DNA of 64,000 nucleotides, taken from contig NZ_CABPRZ010000009.1 of the NCBI RefSeq assembly GCF_902459695.1, positions 62,001-126,000 on the forward strand, in the 5' to 3' direction. The stretch's first letter is position 1, and each line of letters opens with the position of its first letter. Positions 43,585-54,533 of the stretch are shown here, one piece after another. The DNA comes from Pandoraea terrae. Its GTDB lineage: Bacteria; Pseudomonadota; Gammaproteobacteria; Burkholderiales; Burkholderiaceae. The notes below the pieces were generated by a model. It was not told the DNA's origin, made no database searches, and worked only from the letters and a program-made list of their open reading frames with translations. A program made the position numbers and the translations under genes.

Positions 43585-44690
43585 TGCCACGCAAGCGGAA
43601 AACCGAGAACAAGGGCCTGCCCGCCCGCTGGCAGCTTACCCACGGCGCATACTACTACCGCGTGCCGCCCGGCCTTGAGGCCCTGTGGGACGGCAAGACT
43701 CGCTTTCGGCTTGGCAGTTCGCTCCCCGATGCGTATCGAGCGTGGGCCGAGCGCATGGGCGCGAAGGACAAGGCAACCACCATCGGCCAGCTGCTCGATC
43801 GATATGCACTGGAGGTCGTCCCGACCAAGGCCCCCACAACGCAGGCACAGAATCAGGTCGCCCTTAAGAAGCTGCGCCTCACCTTCTGCGCATGGCCACT
43901 GACGGCCATCGAGCCGCACCACATCTACACCTATGCCGACGCCCGCACAAAGACCGTGACGGGGCCTGATGGCAAACCACAGCGAGTTAAAGCTCGTACC
44001 GCCGCCCTGCGCGAGTTGGAGGTGTTATCACATGCGTTCACCAAAGCCGTGCAATGGGGCTACATGAAGCGCCATCCGTTTGCACGCGAAGTGCGCCTGG
44101 AAGGCGAGAAGCCACGGGATCGGTACGTGGAGGATTGGGAGATAGCCGAATGTCTATCGCTCGCGTCGAAGCGCCGGAAAGGCAGCGTGCGGGCCGCACA
44201 GGCATACATTCGCATCAAGCAACTGACGGGGCTGGCCCGAGGGGATCTGCTGCGCCTGCGACCCGCTGTCGACTTCAAGGATGACGGGATTCACGTCCAA
44301 CGACACAAGACAGCGGGAAGCACCGGCAAGCGAACCATCTACCTGTGGAACGATGATCTGCGCGCCGCCGTGAAAGATGCAGAGGCTGCACGACCGGTGA
44401 ACATCTCCCCGTGGCTTTTCTGCAATCGCGAGGGGGTGGGGTATATCAACGAAAAGACCGGCCGCGCCGGCGGATGGGAGTCGCTGTGGCGCAACTTCAT
44501 GGACCGTGTAATGACCGAAACCAAAGTCACTGTGCCGTTCAACGAGCACGACATTCGGGCCAAGGTTGCAAGCGATGCGGAGTCCGTAGAACACGCCCGC
44601 GCACTGCTTTCGCACGCTGACAGCAAGACCACGGAGCGCGTCTATCGACGCAAGGCAGAGCGAGTGAATCCGCTCAAATCGAAGGGTTGA
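43584..44690 (+). CDS. int: Island tyrosine integrase
   Basis: The product has 368 residues. The N-terminal arm-binding region includes RWQLTHGAYYYRVPPGLEALWDGKTRFRLG. A core-binding domain spans about residues 65-160. The catalytic domain has the box I Arg in LTGLARGDLLRL near 217, a Lys in the HKTAGS strand, H322-D-I-R325, H344 and the nucleophile Tyr354 (HADSKTTERVYRR). All catalytic residues are present. The gene ends 70 bp from the tRNA-Ser 3' end and is the likely enzyme that inserted this island there. A deleted copy occurs at 18334-18708. Overlap with the DUF4224 gene indicates one operon. Confidence 0.92.
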   Translation: MPRKRKTENKGLPARWQLTHGAYYYRVPPGLEALWDGKTRFRLGSSLPDAYRAWAERMGAKDKATTIGQLLDRYALEVVPTKAPTTQAQNQVALKKLRLTFCAWPLTAIEPHHIYTYADARTKTVTGPDGKPQRVKARTAALRELEVLSHAFTKAVQWGYMKRHPFAREVRLEGEKPRDRYVEDWEIAECLSLASKRRKGSVRAAQAYIRIKQLTGLARGDLLRLRPAVDFKDDGIHVQRHKTAGSTGKRTIYLWNDDLRAAVKDAEAARPVNISPWLFCNREGVGYINEKTGRAGGWESLWRNFMDRVMTETKVTVPFNEHDIRAKVASDAESVEHARALLSHADSKTTERVYRRKAERVNPLKSKG

Positions 44691-44719
44691 ATGGCACAAC
44701 CCTGTATCTATGGCACAAA

Positions 44720-44747
44720 CGGGTTTCGTTAAAACCGCTGAAACCCG
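44720..44747 (+). terminator. Hairpin between integrase and att site
   Basis: Perfect arms CGGGTTTC (44720-44727) and GAAACCCG (44740-44747) with a 12-nt loop, but without a following T-run. It could end integrase transcription before the convergent tRNA gene or serve as an accessory recombination site. The copy at 18738-18768 has one mismatch. Confidence 0.45.
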
Positions 44748-44752
44748 CATGA

Positions 44753-44776
44753 AATAAGGTGGCGGAGAGAGGGGGA
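44753..44776. repeat. att site, right copy (overlaps the 3' end of tRNA-Ser)
   Basis: Identical 24-bp partner of 18774-18797. The 17 bases from 44760 onward belong to the tRNA gene (CCA end, discriminator, acceptor strand and start of the T-arm), so integration preserved the tRNA. Confidence 0.85.
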
Positions 44777-44850
44777 TTCGAACCCCCGATAGGCTATTAA
44801 CCTATACACGCTTTCCAGGCGTGCGACTTAAACCGCTCATCCATCTCTCC
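44760..44850 (-). tRNA. tRNA-Ser (anticodon GGA)
   Basis: On the minus strand the gene begins GGAGAGATGGATGAGCGG, has the anticodon arm CACGC-CTGGAAA-GCGTG (anticodon GGA) and a long variable arm typical of class II tRNAs. The T-arm is GGGGGTTCGAATCCCCC, followed by the acceptor strand TCTCTCC, discriminator G and encoded CCA. It reads UCC/UCU serine codons. Its 3' end is the island attachment site. All stems pair, so it should be functional. Confidence 0.97.
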
Positions 44851-44937
44851 TGAAGGTCGCGCATTATAGCAGGTTTCTTCGCGTTTACCCAAGCCCGCGC
44901 CACCGGCACTTCGTTGGCCGACGCCGCGGCCGGACAC

Positions 44938-46956
44938 TCAAGGCCGTCGCAAATGATCCACCAGATGGACATCGCGCGCCGTCGGCTTCGGTCCGAGCAG
45001 GCTGCATACGATCGCCACCGCAAACCCCACGGGCACCCCGAACGCGCCTGCGCTGATGGGATCCACGCCCCACCACCGGGCGCCAACAAACCCCGTCAAA
45101 CGCGTGAAGTACGGATACGTCGTCATGATGTAGTACACGCACACCGACAGCCCGCTGACCATGCCCAGCGTCGCGCCCACGCGGGTCGTCCGCTTCCAGA
45201 ACACGCCCAGCACCAGCGCCGGAAACAGGCACGACGCCGCCAACGAAAACGCCGCCCCGACCAGAAACAGTATGTTCCCCAGTTTCAACGACGTCACGTA
45301 AGCCGCAAACATCGCCACGCACAGCAGCAGAATCTTGGACGTCGTCACCCGCTTCTGGGCCGATGCGCTCTGGTCGATCATGTGAAAATAAACGTCATGC
45401 GACAACGCGTTCGCAATCGTCAACAGCAAACCGTCCGCGGTCGACAACACCGCCGCCAATGCCCCTGCCGCCACCAATCCGGAAATCACATACGGCAACC
45501 CCGCGATCTCTGGCCCCGCCAGCACCAGCATGTCCGGCTGCATCCAGATCTCGCCCCACTGCACCACCCCATCGCGATAAACGTCCGACACATCCAGCTG
45601 CAACGGTGTCGCATGCCGCCACTGCACCACCCATGCCGGCAACGCATCGAACCTCGCACCGACCAGATGGAGCAGCACGTCGTACTTCAACATGACCGCC
45701 AACGCCGGCGCACTGATATACAGCAGCGCCACGAAAAACAAGGTCCACGCGACCGAACTTCGCGCGCCCTGGACCGTTCGTGTGGTCGCGTAACGGGTCA
45801 GAATGTGCGGCAAGCTCGCCGTCCCGATCATCAGGCACAGCATCAGCAAGAGAAAGTTCAAACGCTGCGACTGCCGCGCCCCCTCGTCTGCGGCCGGAAA
45901 CGGTTCCGTCATCGCATGCGGCGGTTCCGACCGCGCCGTGTAGCTATTGTGCAGCGCCAACCACTGGTTCTGCGCATCCGCCACGTCGTGCGGGAAGGCG
46001 TCCAGCTTTGCCTCCAATACCTTGATGTCGCGCAGCGGCCCGTTGCGCCGCTTCGTGTCGAGCAGTTGCCGCTCCAGTGCTGCGCGCTCGAGATAGAAGC
46101 TGTCCGGCAAACCATCGAGCCGCCGCTGCATCTGCTCGGCCTGTTCGCGGTAGTAGTCCCTCACTTCGCGCTCAGGCTCGGAATCCAGCAGCTCACGCTC
46201 CAGCGCCTCCACCTTCAATAACGCCTGCCCGTACGTAAACTGCGGAAACCAGCCGTTGCCGGTCTGGTGCCCGATCCATGCCGTCGGCACCAGGAACGCC
46301 GCGATCATGATGATGTACTGCGCGACCTGGGTCCATGTGACCGCCCGCATGCCGCCCAGGAACGAACACACCAGAATCCCGGCAAGGCCGAAGAAGATGC
46401 CGACGGTAAATTCGACGCCGATGAACCGCGACGCGATCAGGCCTACGCCCTGGATCTGGGCGACGAGATACACGAAGGAACACAGAATCGTCGAGAACAC
46501 GCCCAGCCCGCGCACCACGTTGCTGTCGTAACGCGTGCCCAGAAAATCCGGCAACGTATATCGCCCCATCTTGCGCAAATACGGCGCCAGAAGGAAGGCG
46601 ACCAGGCAATACCCGCCCGTCCAGCCCATCACATACGCCAGCCCCTCGAAGCCGGAGACGTACAACGTACCCGCAAGCCCCATGAACGACGCCGCGCTCA
46701 TCCAGTCCGCCGCGCACGCCATGCCGTTGAACACCGGCGGCACACGCCTGCCCGCGACGTAATACTCGGTCACGTCCGACGTCCGGGAGATCAGGCCGAT
46801 CACCGCGTACACGGCGATCGTCACGAACAGGAACGCGTAGCCGATCCATACGCCCGGTCCGTTCGCGCGCTCGAGCATCGCGATCATGAGCACGAACGCA
46901 ATCAGCCCCGCCGTGTAGTAGGCGTAATAACGAATGAGACGCCGTGTGAAAGTCAT
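44938..46956 (-). CDS. Sodium:solute symporter of the VC_2705 (acetate/ActP-like) subfamily
   Basis: The product has 672 residues with about 13 helices of the SSS family. Signature pieces are DVTEYYVAGRRVPPVFNGMACAADWMSAASFMG near the N-terminus, LLSTADGLL (helix 8-9 region) and FVYLVAQIQGVGLIASRFIG. An inserted soluble segment of about 110 residues between helices (EREVRDYYREQAEQMQRRLDG) is characteristic of the VC_2705 subfamily, which pairs with DUF4212 proteins. The DUF4212 gene overlaps its start by 4 bp, and acs is immediately upstream, so it probably takes up acetate or a similar short monocarboxylate. Confidence 0.9.
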   Translation of the reverse strand: MTFTRRLIRYYAYYTAGLIAFVLMIAMLERANGPGVWIGYAFLFVTIAVYAVIGLISRTSDVTEYYVAGRRVPPVFNGMACAADWMSAASFMGLAGTLYVSGFEGLAYVMGWTGGYCLVAFLLAPYLRKMGRYTLPDFLGTRYDSNVVRGLGVFSTILCSFVYLVAQIQGVGLIASRFIGVEFTVGIFFGLAGILVCSFLGGMRAVTWTQVAQYIIMIAAFLVPTAWIGHQTGNGWFPQFTYGQALLKVEALERELLDSEPEREVRDYYREQAEQMQRRLDGLPDSFYLERAALERQLLDTKRRNGPLRDIKVLEAKLDAFPHDVADAQNQWLALHNSYTARSEPPHAMTEPFPAADEGARQSQRLNFLLLMLCLMIGTASLPHILTRYATTRTVQGARSSVAWTLFFVALLYISAPALAVMLKYDVLLHLVGARFDALPAWVVQWRHATPLQLDVSDVYRDGVVQWGEIWMQPDMLVLAGPEIAGLPYVISGLVAAGALAAVLSTADGLLLTIANALSHDVYFHMIDQSASAQKRVTTSKILLLCVAMFAAYVTSLKLGNILFLVGAAFSLAASCLFPALVLGVFWKRTTRVGATLGMVSGLSVCVYYIMTTYPYFTRLTGFVGARWWGVDPISAGAFGVPVGFAVAIVCSLLGPKPTARDVHLVDHLRRP

Positions 46957-47333
46957 CGCCCGGACGACAACGCTGCATGGCGCGCCGCGCGAAGCGCATG
47001 CAGCTCACGCCGGTAATCCGCGTCGTTGCGACGCTGCACGAGCGCATACACGATGATCAAAACGATATCCACGAGGATCGACCCTTGCGCGGCCATATAG
47101 AACGGCAACGGCCAGCCGGCGAAGCGGATCGACGACCACTCGCGCGCCCAGAAGGGCGGAAGGAAGGTGACGCAGAACCCGATGACCAACAACACGGCCA
47201 CCAGCCACAACGAGCGCCGCCAGTGCCGCCCGGCAACGTCGGCGGCTGCCGCATGCCAGTCGGCATCATGAAACGATGCCGCCTCATCGGGCGGCATCGC
47301 GTCAAACGCCGAGGATTGCGAAGTATGCGCCAC
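46953..47333 (-). CDS. DUF4212 small subunit of the sodium/substrate symporter
   Basis: The start is taken as GTG 47333, with AAGGA ten bases upstream and overlapping the end of the acs gene region; ATG 47297 is the alternative. The product has about 126 residues with two membrane helices. The family core WRRSLWLVAVLLVIGFCVTF, FAGWPLPFYMAAQGSILVD and IIVYALVQRR is complete. DUF4212 proteins always accompany VC_2705-type symporters and are thought to be their small subunit. The gene overlaps the symporter by 4 bp (ATGA), and all three genes read in the order acs, DUF4212, symporter. Confidence 0.88.
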   Translation of the reverse strand: MAHTSQSSAFDAMPPDEAASFHDADWHAAAADVAGRHWRRSLWLVAVLLVIGFCVTFLPPFWAREWSSIRFAGWPLPFYMAAQGSILVDIVLIIVYALVQRRNDADYRRELHALRAARHAALSSGR

Positions 47334-47346
47334 CTGCGCGCAGTCC

Positions 47347-49329
<1,983 letters not shown>

Positions 49330-49532
49330 GAGTTGTCCCCTCTCTTATATGGAAATACAGAAATGCAAATCGCCGATAACGCCACATTAAGACGAACGGC
49401 TTACTAACGCCTTACACTGGCGCGAAACCGCGCTCTTCGCCGCGTCGGGACGTACGCGTCGTTCGGCGCGCCCCCGCCATAGGCGTGGCGCATTCGCTAC
49501 AATCCTACTCGTTTCAGCCAAATCAGGCCATC

Positions 49533-50465
49533 GTGAATTTCGCCAATTTCCCGACGTTGTCCCTCGCCGTCGCCATGACCATCGTGGGGACCAACGTCGG
49601 CATCGGCAAGACGATGGTCGCGCTCATACCCGTCACGGCATTTGCGCTGCTGCGCTACGTGATCGCCGTGATCGCCCTGTCGCCGCGCTATCGGCCGTCC
49701 GCGATGCGCCGCGTTTCGGCCAACCAATGGTGGCATCTGCTGATCCAGACGTTCTTCGGCACGTTCCTGTTTACGCTGCTCATGCTCTACGGGGTCCGTC
49801 AGACGACGGCAACCGCCGCCGGCGTCATCACCGCGACCCTGCCCGCATGCGTCGCCCTCCTGTCGTGGGCGCTGCTGCGCGAGGCGCCGTCACGACGCGC
49901 ACTCGTATCCATCGGCCTGGCCATCGCCGGCGTGGTGCTGCTGAACCTGTCGAAGGGCGCGTCTGCCGCCGGCCATGGCCCGGATGGCGCGGACAGCGGC
50001 GGTTCGTGGGTCGGCAACGCCTTCGTCCTGGGCGCAGTGTTCTGCGAAGCCGTCTACGTCATCGCCTCCAAACGCCTGTCGGCGCAACTGCCCGCGCTGG
50101 ATATCTGCGCCTATACCCACCTGCTCGGCCTATGCCTGATGCTGCCCGTCGGCATCGGCGCGGTGTTGTCGACGGATTACAGCGTGCTTGGCGCCGGCAA
50201 CTGGGCCATGCTGATCTGGTACGGGCTCGCGGCAAGCGTGTTCTCGTTCTTCCTGTGGATGCGCGGCATCCGTCACGTGCCGGCCCAGTTGGCGGGCGTG
50301 TTCACCGCAATGGTGCCCGTCTCCGCGACCGCTTACGGCGTGCTGTTCCTCGGGGAACGCCTCTCCCTGCCGCAAGGCGCCGCGCTGGCGCTCACGGTGA
50401 CCGGCATCGTGCTGGCCGCCCTGCCCGCGGGAGCTCGCCGCGCCGTGTCCGGAAAGCCGTACTGA
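49533..50465 (+). CDS. EamA/DMT-family permease
   Basis: From GTG 49533 the product has about 310 residues with ten hydrophobic helices in two EamA halves (TIVGTNVGIGKTMVALIPVT..., then LDICAYTHLLGLCLMLPVG...). The typical VPAQLAGVFTAMVPVSATAYGVLFLGERL near the C-terminus is the conserved EamA repeat end. The start is uncertain: an upstream ATG at 49485 would lengthen the N-terminus, and ATG 49575 would cut into helix 1. Members export amino acids or metabolites; the substrate is unknown. It is divergent from acs. Confidence 0.85.
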   Translation: MNFANFPTLSLAVAMTIVGTNVGIGKTMVALIPVTAFALLRYVIAVIALSPRYRPSAMRRVSANQWWHLLIQTFFGTFLFTLLMLYGVRQTTATAAGVITATLPACVALLSWALLREAPSRRALVSIGLAIAGVVLLNLSKGASAAGHGPDGADSGGSWVGNAFVLGAVFCEAVYVIASKRLSAQLPALDICAYTHLLGLCLMLPVGIGAVLSTDYSVLGAGNWAMLIWYGLAASVFSFFLWMRGIRHVPAQLAGVFTAMVPVSATAYGVLFLGERLSLPQGAALALTVTGIVLAALPAGARRAVSGKPY

Positions 50466-50608
50466 CGCGGCCCGACCAGCGGGCGGTCACGATCGGCCGA
50501 CCCGTTCCGCCGAGACGTTGTAAAATGCCGCCGGTATAAAGTGACCCACGGCAGCCTCGCCCAGGCGCCTGCGCCACTGCAACGAATCCCCACCAAACCG
50601 AGAAACTC

Positions 50609-52129
50609 ATGTCTACCGTCATCAAAGAGGACGATCTGATCCAGAGCGTCGCCGGCGCCCTGCAGTACATCAGTTATTACCATCCCCTCGATTACATCCA
50701 GGCCCTCGGCCGCGCATACGAACTCGAAGAGAGCCCCGCCGCGCGCGACGCCATCGCCCAGATCCTGACCAACAGCCGCATGTGCGCCGAAGGCCGCCGT
50801 CCGCTGTGCCAGGACACCGGCATCGTGACGGTGTTCGTCAAGGTCGGCATGGATGTGCGCTGGGAAGCCAAGCGCAGCCTGACCGACATGATCAACGAAG
50901 GCGTGCGCCAAGCCTACCTGCATCCGGACAATGTGCTGCGCGCCTCGATCGTGGCGCCGCCGGAAGCCGGCCGCAAGAACACCAAAGACAACACGCCGGC
51001 CGTGATCCATTACGAGATCGTCGAAGGCAACAAGGTCGACATCACGGTCGCGGCCAAGGGCGGCGGCTCGGAGAACAAGTCCAAGTTCGTGATGCTGAAC
51101 CCGTCCGATTCGATCGTCGACTGGGTGCTCAAGACAGTGCCGACGATGGGCGCCGGCTGGTGTCCGCCGGGCATGCTCGGCATCGGCATTGGCGGCACCG
51201 CGGAAAAGGCGATGGTGCTGGCCAAGGAATCGCTGATGGACCCGATCGACATTCAGGACGTGATCAAGCGCGGCCCGAACAGCTGGGTCGAAGAAATGCG
51301 GATCGAGTTGTTCGAGAAGGTCAACGCCCTCGGCATTGGCGCGCAGGGCCTCGGCGGCCTGGCCACGGTCCTCGACGTGAAGATTCTCGACTACCCGACG
51401 CATGCTGCGTCGAAGCCGGTCGCCATGATCCCGAACTGCGCGGCCACGCGCCACGCGCATTTCGTGCTGGACGGCTCGGGCCCGTCGCTGATCGCGCCGC
51501 CGCCGCTCGACGCCTGGCCGAATGTGCACTGGCAGCCCAACACCGAGACGAGCAAGCGCGTCAATCTCGATACGCTGACGCCGGAAGAAGTCACAAGCTG
51601 GAAGCCGGGCCAGACCCTGCTGCTCTCGGGCAAGATGCTCACGGGCCGCGACGCGGCCCACAAGCGTATCGCCGACATGCTCGCCAAGGGCGAGGCACTG
51701 CCGGTCGACTTCAAGGGCCGCGCGATCTACTACGTGGGTCCGGTCGACCCGGTGCGCGACGAAGTCGTCGGCCCGGCAGGCCCGACCACGGCCACGCGCA
51801 TGGACAAGTTCACCGACATGATGCTGTCGAAGACGGGCTTGGCCGTGATGATCGGCAAGTCCGAACGCGGCCCGGCCGCGATCGAAGCCATCAAGCAGCA
51901 CAAGGCCGCCTACCTGATGGCCGTTGGCGGTGCCGCTTACCTCGTGTCGAAAGCCATTCGCGCCGCACGTGTGCTCGCGTTCGATGACCTCGGGATGGAA
52001 GCGATCTACGAGTTCGACGTCCAGGACATGCCCGTGACCGTGGCGGTCGATTCGACCGGCGTGTCGGTGCACCAGACCGGACCGAAGGAATGGCAAGCCA
52101 GGATCGGCAAGATTCCGGTCGTCGCGTAA
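50609..52129 (+). CDS. fumA: Class I (iron-sulfur) fumarate hydratase
   Basis: The product has 506 residues. The sequence contains RRPLCQDTGIVTVFVKVGMDV, GSENKSKFVMLNPSDS, GWCPPGMLGIGIGGTAEKAM and IPNCAATRHAHFVLDGSG, which match the oxygen-sensitive class I fumarase with three Cys ligands to a 4Fe-4S cluster. The C-terminal beta domain is fused as in FumA/FumB, with YYVGPVDPVRDEVVGPAGPTTATRMD. It converts fumarate to malate in the TCA cycle. A strong terminator follows. It sits among iron-related genes, consistent with an iron-dependent enzyme. Confidence 0.95.
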   Translation: MSTVIKEDDLIQSVAGALQYISYYHPLDYIQALGRAYELEESPAARDAIAQILTNSRMCAEGRRPLCQDTGIVTVFVKVGMDVRWEAKRSLTDMINEGVRQAYLHPDNVLRASIVAPPEAGRKNTKDNTPAVIHYEIVEGNKVDITVAAKGGGSENKSKFVMLNPSDSIVDWVLKTVPTMGAGWCPPGMLGIGIGGTAEKAMVLAKESLMDPIDIQDVIKRGPNSWVEEMRIELFEKVNALGIGAQGLGGLATVLDVKILDYPTHAASKPVAMIPNCAATRHAHFVLDGSGPSLIAPPPLDAWPNVHWQPNTETSKRVNLDTLTPEEVTSWKPGQTLLLSGKMLTGRDAAHKRIADMLAKGEALPVDFKGRAIYYVGPVDPVRDEVVGPAGPTTATRMDKFTDMMLSKTGLAVMIGKSERGPAAIEAIKQHKAAYLMAVGGAAYLVSKAIRAARVLAFDDLGMEAIYEFDVQDMPVTVAVDSTGVSVHQTGPKEWQARIGKIPVVA

Positions 52130-52149
52130 CACGCATCGCCTGAACATCA

Positions 52150-52177
52150 TGGCCCGGAAGTTCCGGGCCATTTTTTT
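52150..52177 (+). terminator. Rho-independent terminator after fumA
   Basis: Stem TGGCCCGGAA / TTCCGGGCCA with a one-base loop context at 52150-52170, followed by seven T. It lies 20 bp after the fumA stop. Confidence 0.9.
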
Positions 52178-52333
52178 GTCGCTTTTGCGCCTCGAAGCCG
52201 ACGCATCGCAATACGAACAAGTCGCGTTACCATTCTCCCCTCGGTTCGCGAAAAGCCTTGCGGGGCTTGGCTTTCCGGCCATTTCAGGCTATCGTTGAAC
52301 GGCTCGGAACATGAATCCTTCAGGAAAAAGAAA

Positions 52334-52813
52334 ATGAAAGGCGATAAGAAAGTCATCGAACTGCTCAATGAGCAGTTGAAGAACGAATTGACGGCGATCA
52401 ACCAGTACTTTCTGCATGCGCGCATGTACAACCACTGGGGCCTCGACAAGCTCGGCAAGCACGAGTACGACGAGTCGATCGGTGAAATGAAACACGCGGA
52501 CAAACTGATCGAGCGCATCTTCATGCTCGATGGCCTGCCCAATCTGCAAGATCTGCACAAGCTCCTCATCGGCGAAGACACCAAGGAAATCCTTGGCTGC
52601 GACCTGAAGCTGGAGATGATTTCCCAGAAGACCTGCAAGGAAGGTATCGCCTATTGCGAGAAGGTCCATGACTACGTCTCGCGCGAAATCTTCAACGAAA
52701 TCCTGCATGACACGGAAGAACACATCGACTGGCTGGAAACGCAGATCGAACTGATCGAGAAGGTCGGGCTTCAGAACTATCAGCAGTCGGGCATGACCTC
52801 CCTCGAAGGCTGA
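52334..52813 (+). CDS. bfr: Bacterioferritin
   Basis: ATG 52334 gives the canonical [20 protein letters not shown] start; the 13-residue upstream extension from 52295 is not conserved. The product has 159 residues. Ferroxidase ligands E18, E51, H54, E127 and H130 and the heme-ligand M52 are at the standard positions ([27 protein letters not shown]). It stores iron as a 24-mer with heme at the dimer interface. A terminator follows at 52843. Together with bfd at 53970 it forms the iron storage and release pair. Confidence 0.97.
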   Translation: MKGDKKVIELLNEQLKNELTAINQYFLHARMYNHWGLDKLGKHEYDESIGEMKHADKLIERIFMLDGLPNLQDLHKLLIGEDTKEILGCDLKLEMISQKTCKEGIAYCEKVHDYVSREIFNEILHDTEEHIDWLETQIELIEKVGLQNYQQSGMTSLEG

Positions 52814-52842
52814 GCACAGCGAGGCTTTACGATAGAATGCAT

Positions 52843-52869
52843 GGGCCGGCAAAACGCCGGCCCTTTTTT
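52843..52869 (+). terminator. Rho-independent terminator after bfr
   Basis: Stem GGGCCGGC / GCCGGCCC with loop AAAAC, then six T (52864-52869). Confidence 0.92.
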
Positions 52870-52937
52870 ATGGTGCGAGCCGGTGCTCGGGCGACTTACG
52901 CCCTTCGGTTCGCCACTTTCACGACCACGCCAACAAC

Positions 52938-53762
52938 ATGCCCGCCAATTCGCCCATCGGTATCTTCGATTCCGGACTGGGCGGCCTGTCCGTTCTGCAG
53001 GCAGTCCGCAGCCTGCTGCCCCATGCGCCGCTGATCTATTGCGCCGACTCGCGCTACGCGCCCTATGGCGAGCGCACCGATGCGTTCCTCTCGGCGCGGA
53101 CCGTCGCGATCGGCGACTGGCTGCGCGCGCAAGGCGCCAAGGCGTTGGTGGTCGCGTGCAATACGGCGACGGCCCATGGCATCGCCGCCTTGCGCGCGCA
53201 GGCCGAATGGCCGGTGATCGGCGTGGAACCCGGCATCAAGCCGGCAGCTCAGGCGAGCCGAAGCGGCGTGATCGGCGTATTGGCCACGGCAGCGACGCTG
53301 CGCAGTCAAAAATTCCAGCGCTTGCTTGCTGAACATACCAACGAAGGGCGGCGTTTCCTGTGCCAGCCGGGCCACGGACTCGTCGAATGCATCGAGGCAG
53401 GCGACATCGATTCGCCCGAGGTGATGAGTCTGCTTCAGACCTATCTCGCACCGATGCTCGATCAGGGTGTCGACACGCTGGTGCTGGGATGCACCCACTA
53501 CCCGTTCCTGATCCCCGCCATCCGCAAGCTGACGGGCGACCGGCTCACGCTCGTCGACACCGGGGCGGCCATCGCCCGGCAGCTGGCGCGACAGCTGGCA
53601 GCCAACGGCCTGACGGCAGCAGAAAGCACGCCTCTGGCAGCGCCTGGCACACTGACGCTGTGCACGACGGCGGGGGCCTCCGCCTTGCAGACCATGGCCG
53701 ACCGCCTGCTTGCGCAGGCCTCGGAAGTCCACACCGTCACGATCGAAGGCGTCAGCGCTTAG
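52938..53762 (+). CDS. murI: Glutamate racemase
   Basis: The product has 274 residues. The two catalytic cysteine motifs are visible: VVACNTATAHG and VLGCTHYPFLIP. The N-terminal IGIFDSGLGGLSVL loop binds glutamate. It makes D-glutamate for peptidoglycan in the cytoplasm. The gene starts about 70 bp after the bfr terminator and is probably a separate transcription unit. The last residues (VTIEGVSA) are typical for the length. Confidence 0.95.
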   Translation: MPANSPIGIFDSGLGGLSVLQAVRSLLPHAPLIYCADSRYAPYGERTDAFLSARTVAIGDWLRAQGAKALVVACNTATAHGIAALRAQAEWPVIGVEPGIKPAAQASRSGVIGVLATAATLRSQKFQRLLAEHTNEGRRFLCQPGHGLVECIEAGDIDSPEVMSLLQTYLAPMLDQGVDTLVLGCTHYPFLIPAIRKLTGDRLTLVDTGAAIARQLARQLAANGLTAAESTPLAAPGTLTLCTTAGASALQTMADRLLAQASEVHTVTIEGVSA

Positions 53763-53925
53763 CGCACGCGCGTGCCCGGGCGCCGAACGCCCGCACTTGG
53801 GCCGCGCCATACCTATCCCCTATAAATCAACGACTTGCCATCGTTTTTTTCAATAAAAAAACGCGAAAAAAGACCCTGGATTTGGTGCGGAAACGCATTT
53901 TCCCTCTTGCAAAACCTCGCGACTT

Positions 53926-53944
53926 AAATAATAATTATTCTCAT
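53926..53944. promoter_or_regulatory. Fur-like box upstream of bfd
   Basis: AAATAATAATTATTCTCAT resembles the ferric-uptake-regulator consensus (GATAATGATAATCATTATC). It lies 25-45 bp before the bfd start codon, so iron repression of bfd is expected. Confidence 0.7.
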
Positions 53945-53969
53945 TAGTGTTACATTTTGGTTCTTGGCT

Positions 53970-54230
53970 ATGATCGTTTGCGTCTGCAAGTCCGTTTCCG
54001 ACCGCCAGATCAAGGCGTGTCTCGAGGCGGGCGCCAATTCGCTGGAAGATCTTCAGATCGATCTGGGCGTTGCGCTTTGCTGCGGCAAGTGCGGTCCGTA
54101 CGTGCAGGAAATGCTCGACGGCGTGCCGTCGTGCTGTGGCCGTGGTTGTGGCGGCGCGTGCAGTTCGGTCGATGCAGGTGACACAGCCACGCAGGTCGTG
54201 GTCATGCAGGAACTCGCTCTGGCGGCGTAA
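53970..54230 (+). CDS. bfd: Bacterioferritin-associated ferredoxin
   Basis: ATG 53970 gives MIVCVCKSVSDRQIKACLEAG with the CxC pair at positions 4 and 6, followed by LGVALCCGKCGPYV with the CxxC pair: the four ligands of the Bfd 2Fe-2S cluster. TTG 53964 is less likely. The product has 86 residues, longer than E. coli Bfd because of a Cys/Gly-rich C-terminal tail (SCCGRGCGGACSS), also seen in betaproteobacterial versions. It donates electrons to Bfr heme to release iron. A Fur-like box lies directly upstream. Confidence 0.93.
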   Translation: MIVCVCKSVSDRQIKACLEAGANSLEDLQIDLGVALCCGKCGPYVQEMLDGVPSCCGRGCGGACSSVDAGDTATQVVVMQELALAA

Positions 54231-54410
54231 GATACGGCCAGGCGCTCTCCACGTCGGTCGGGCGCACCGTTATCGCTGCGTCGCATCGCAATCCCCCGTT
54301 TCATGCCGCTGCGGCAGTGAATGCAGCGGTCACCAGCCAGCCATGGGCGCCCGCATACGTGCTGCCATGCGCCAGCCAGCGACTCGTTCGACATCTTGCG
54401 GAGGTGTGAG

Positions 54411-54473
54411 ATGGAACTCCTGATTGGCTTTGTCTCGACGTTATGCATATCCTTTTTCCTGTTTCGCAGATGA
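54411..54473 (+). CDS. Possible 20-residue single-helix membrane peptide upstream of tonB
   Basis: ATG 54411 follows GGAGGTGTGAG, one of the strongest ribosome-binding sites in this region. The peptide begins MELLIGFVSTLC and ends FFLFRR before TGA; it is entirely hydrophobic until two Arg. It is too short for routine annotation. It could be a small membrane protein or a leader for tonB. Support is the ribosome-binding site and composition only. Confidence 0.4.
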   Translation: MELLIGFVSTLCISFFLFRR

Positions 54474-54508
54474 CGTCTGCGTTTGCTGACGGATCGCACG
54501 TCGTACCG

Positions 54509-54533
54509 ACCGCGCCTCACGGGCGCGGTTTTC
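54509..54533 (+). terminator. Rho-independent terminator upstream of tonB
   Basis: CCGCGCC / GGCGCGG with a short TCACG loop followed by four T. It would end transcripts from bfd or from the 20-codon ORF, making tonB-exbB-exbD a separate unit. Confidence 0.7.

Larger units (their letters stand above)
18774..44776. mobile_element. Genomic island integrated in tRNA-Ser(GGA), about 26.0 kb
   Basis: The island is delimited by identical 24-bp repeats at 18774-18797 and 44753-44776. The intact tyrosine integrase and a DUF4224 excisionase-like gene lie next to the tRNA, reading towards it, as in many tRNA-targeted islands. The cargo is mixed: restriction-like and unknown proteins, IS elements, two segregation loci (StbB-like and ParM-like), a second recombinase pair and many gene fragments. 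No conjugation or replication gene was recognised, so any mobility would need help. The direct repeat, tRNA and integrase are seen directly; the claim that the segment can still excise is inference. Confidence 0.85.

Noticed and set aside
44914-46221. 435-codon plus-strand open frame opposite the symporter
   Set aside because: Its Gln/Arg/His-rich composition is typical of an antisense frame over a membrane protein gene.
50333-52282. 649-codon minus-strand open frame opposite fumA
   Set aside because: It is an antisense shadow of the fumarase gene, without recognisable domains or a ribosome-binding site.
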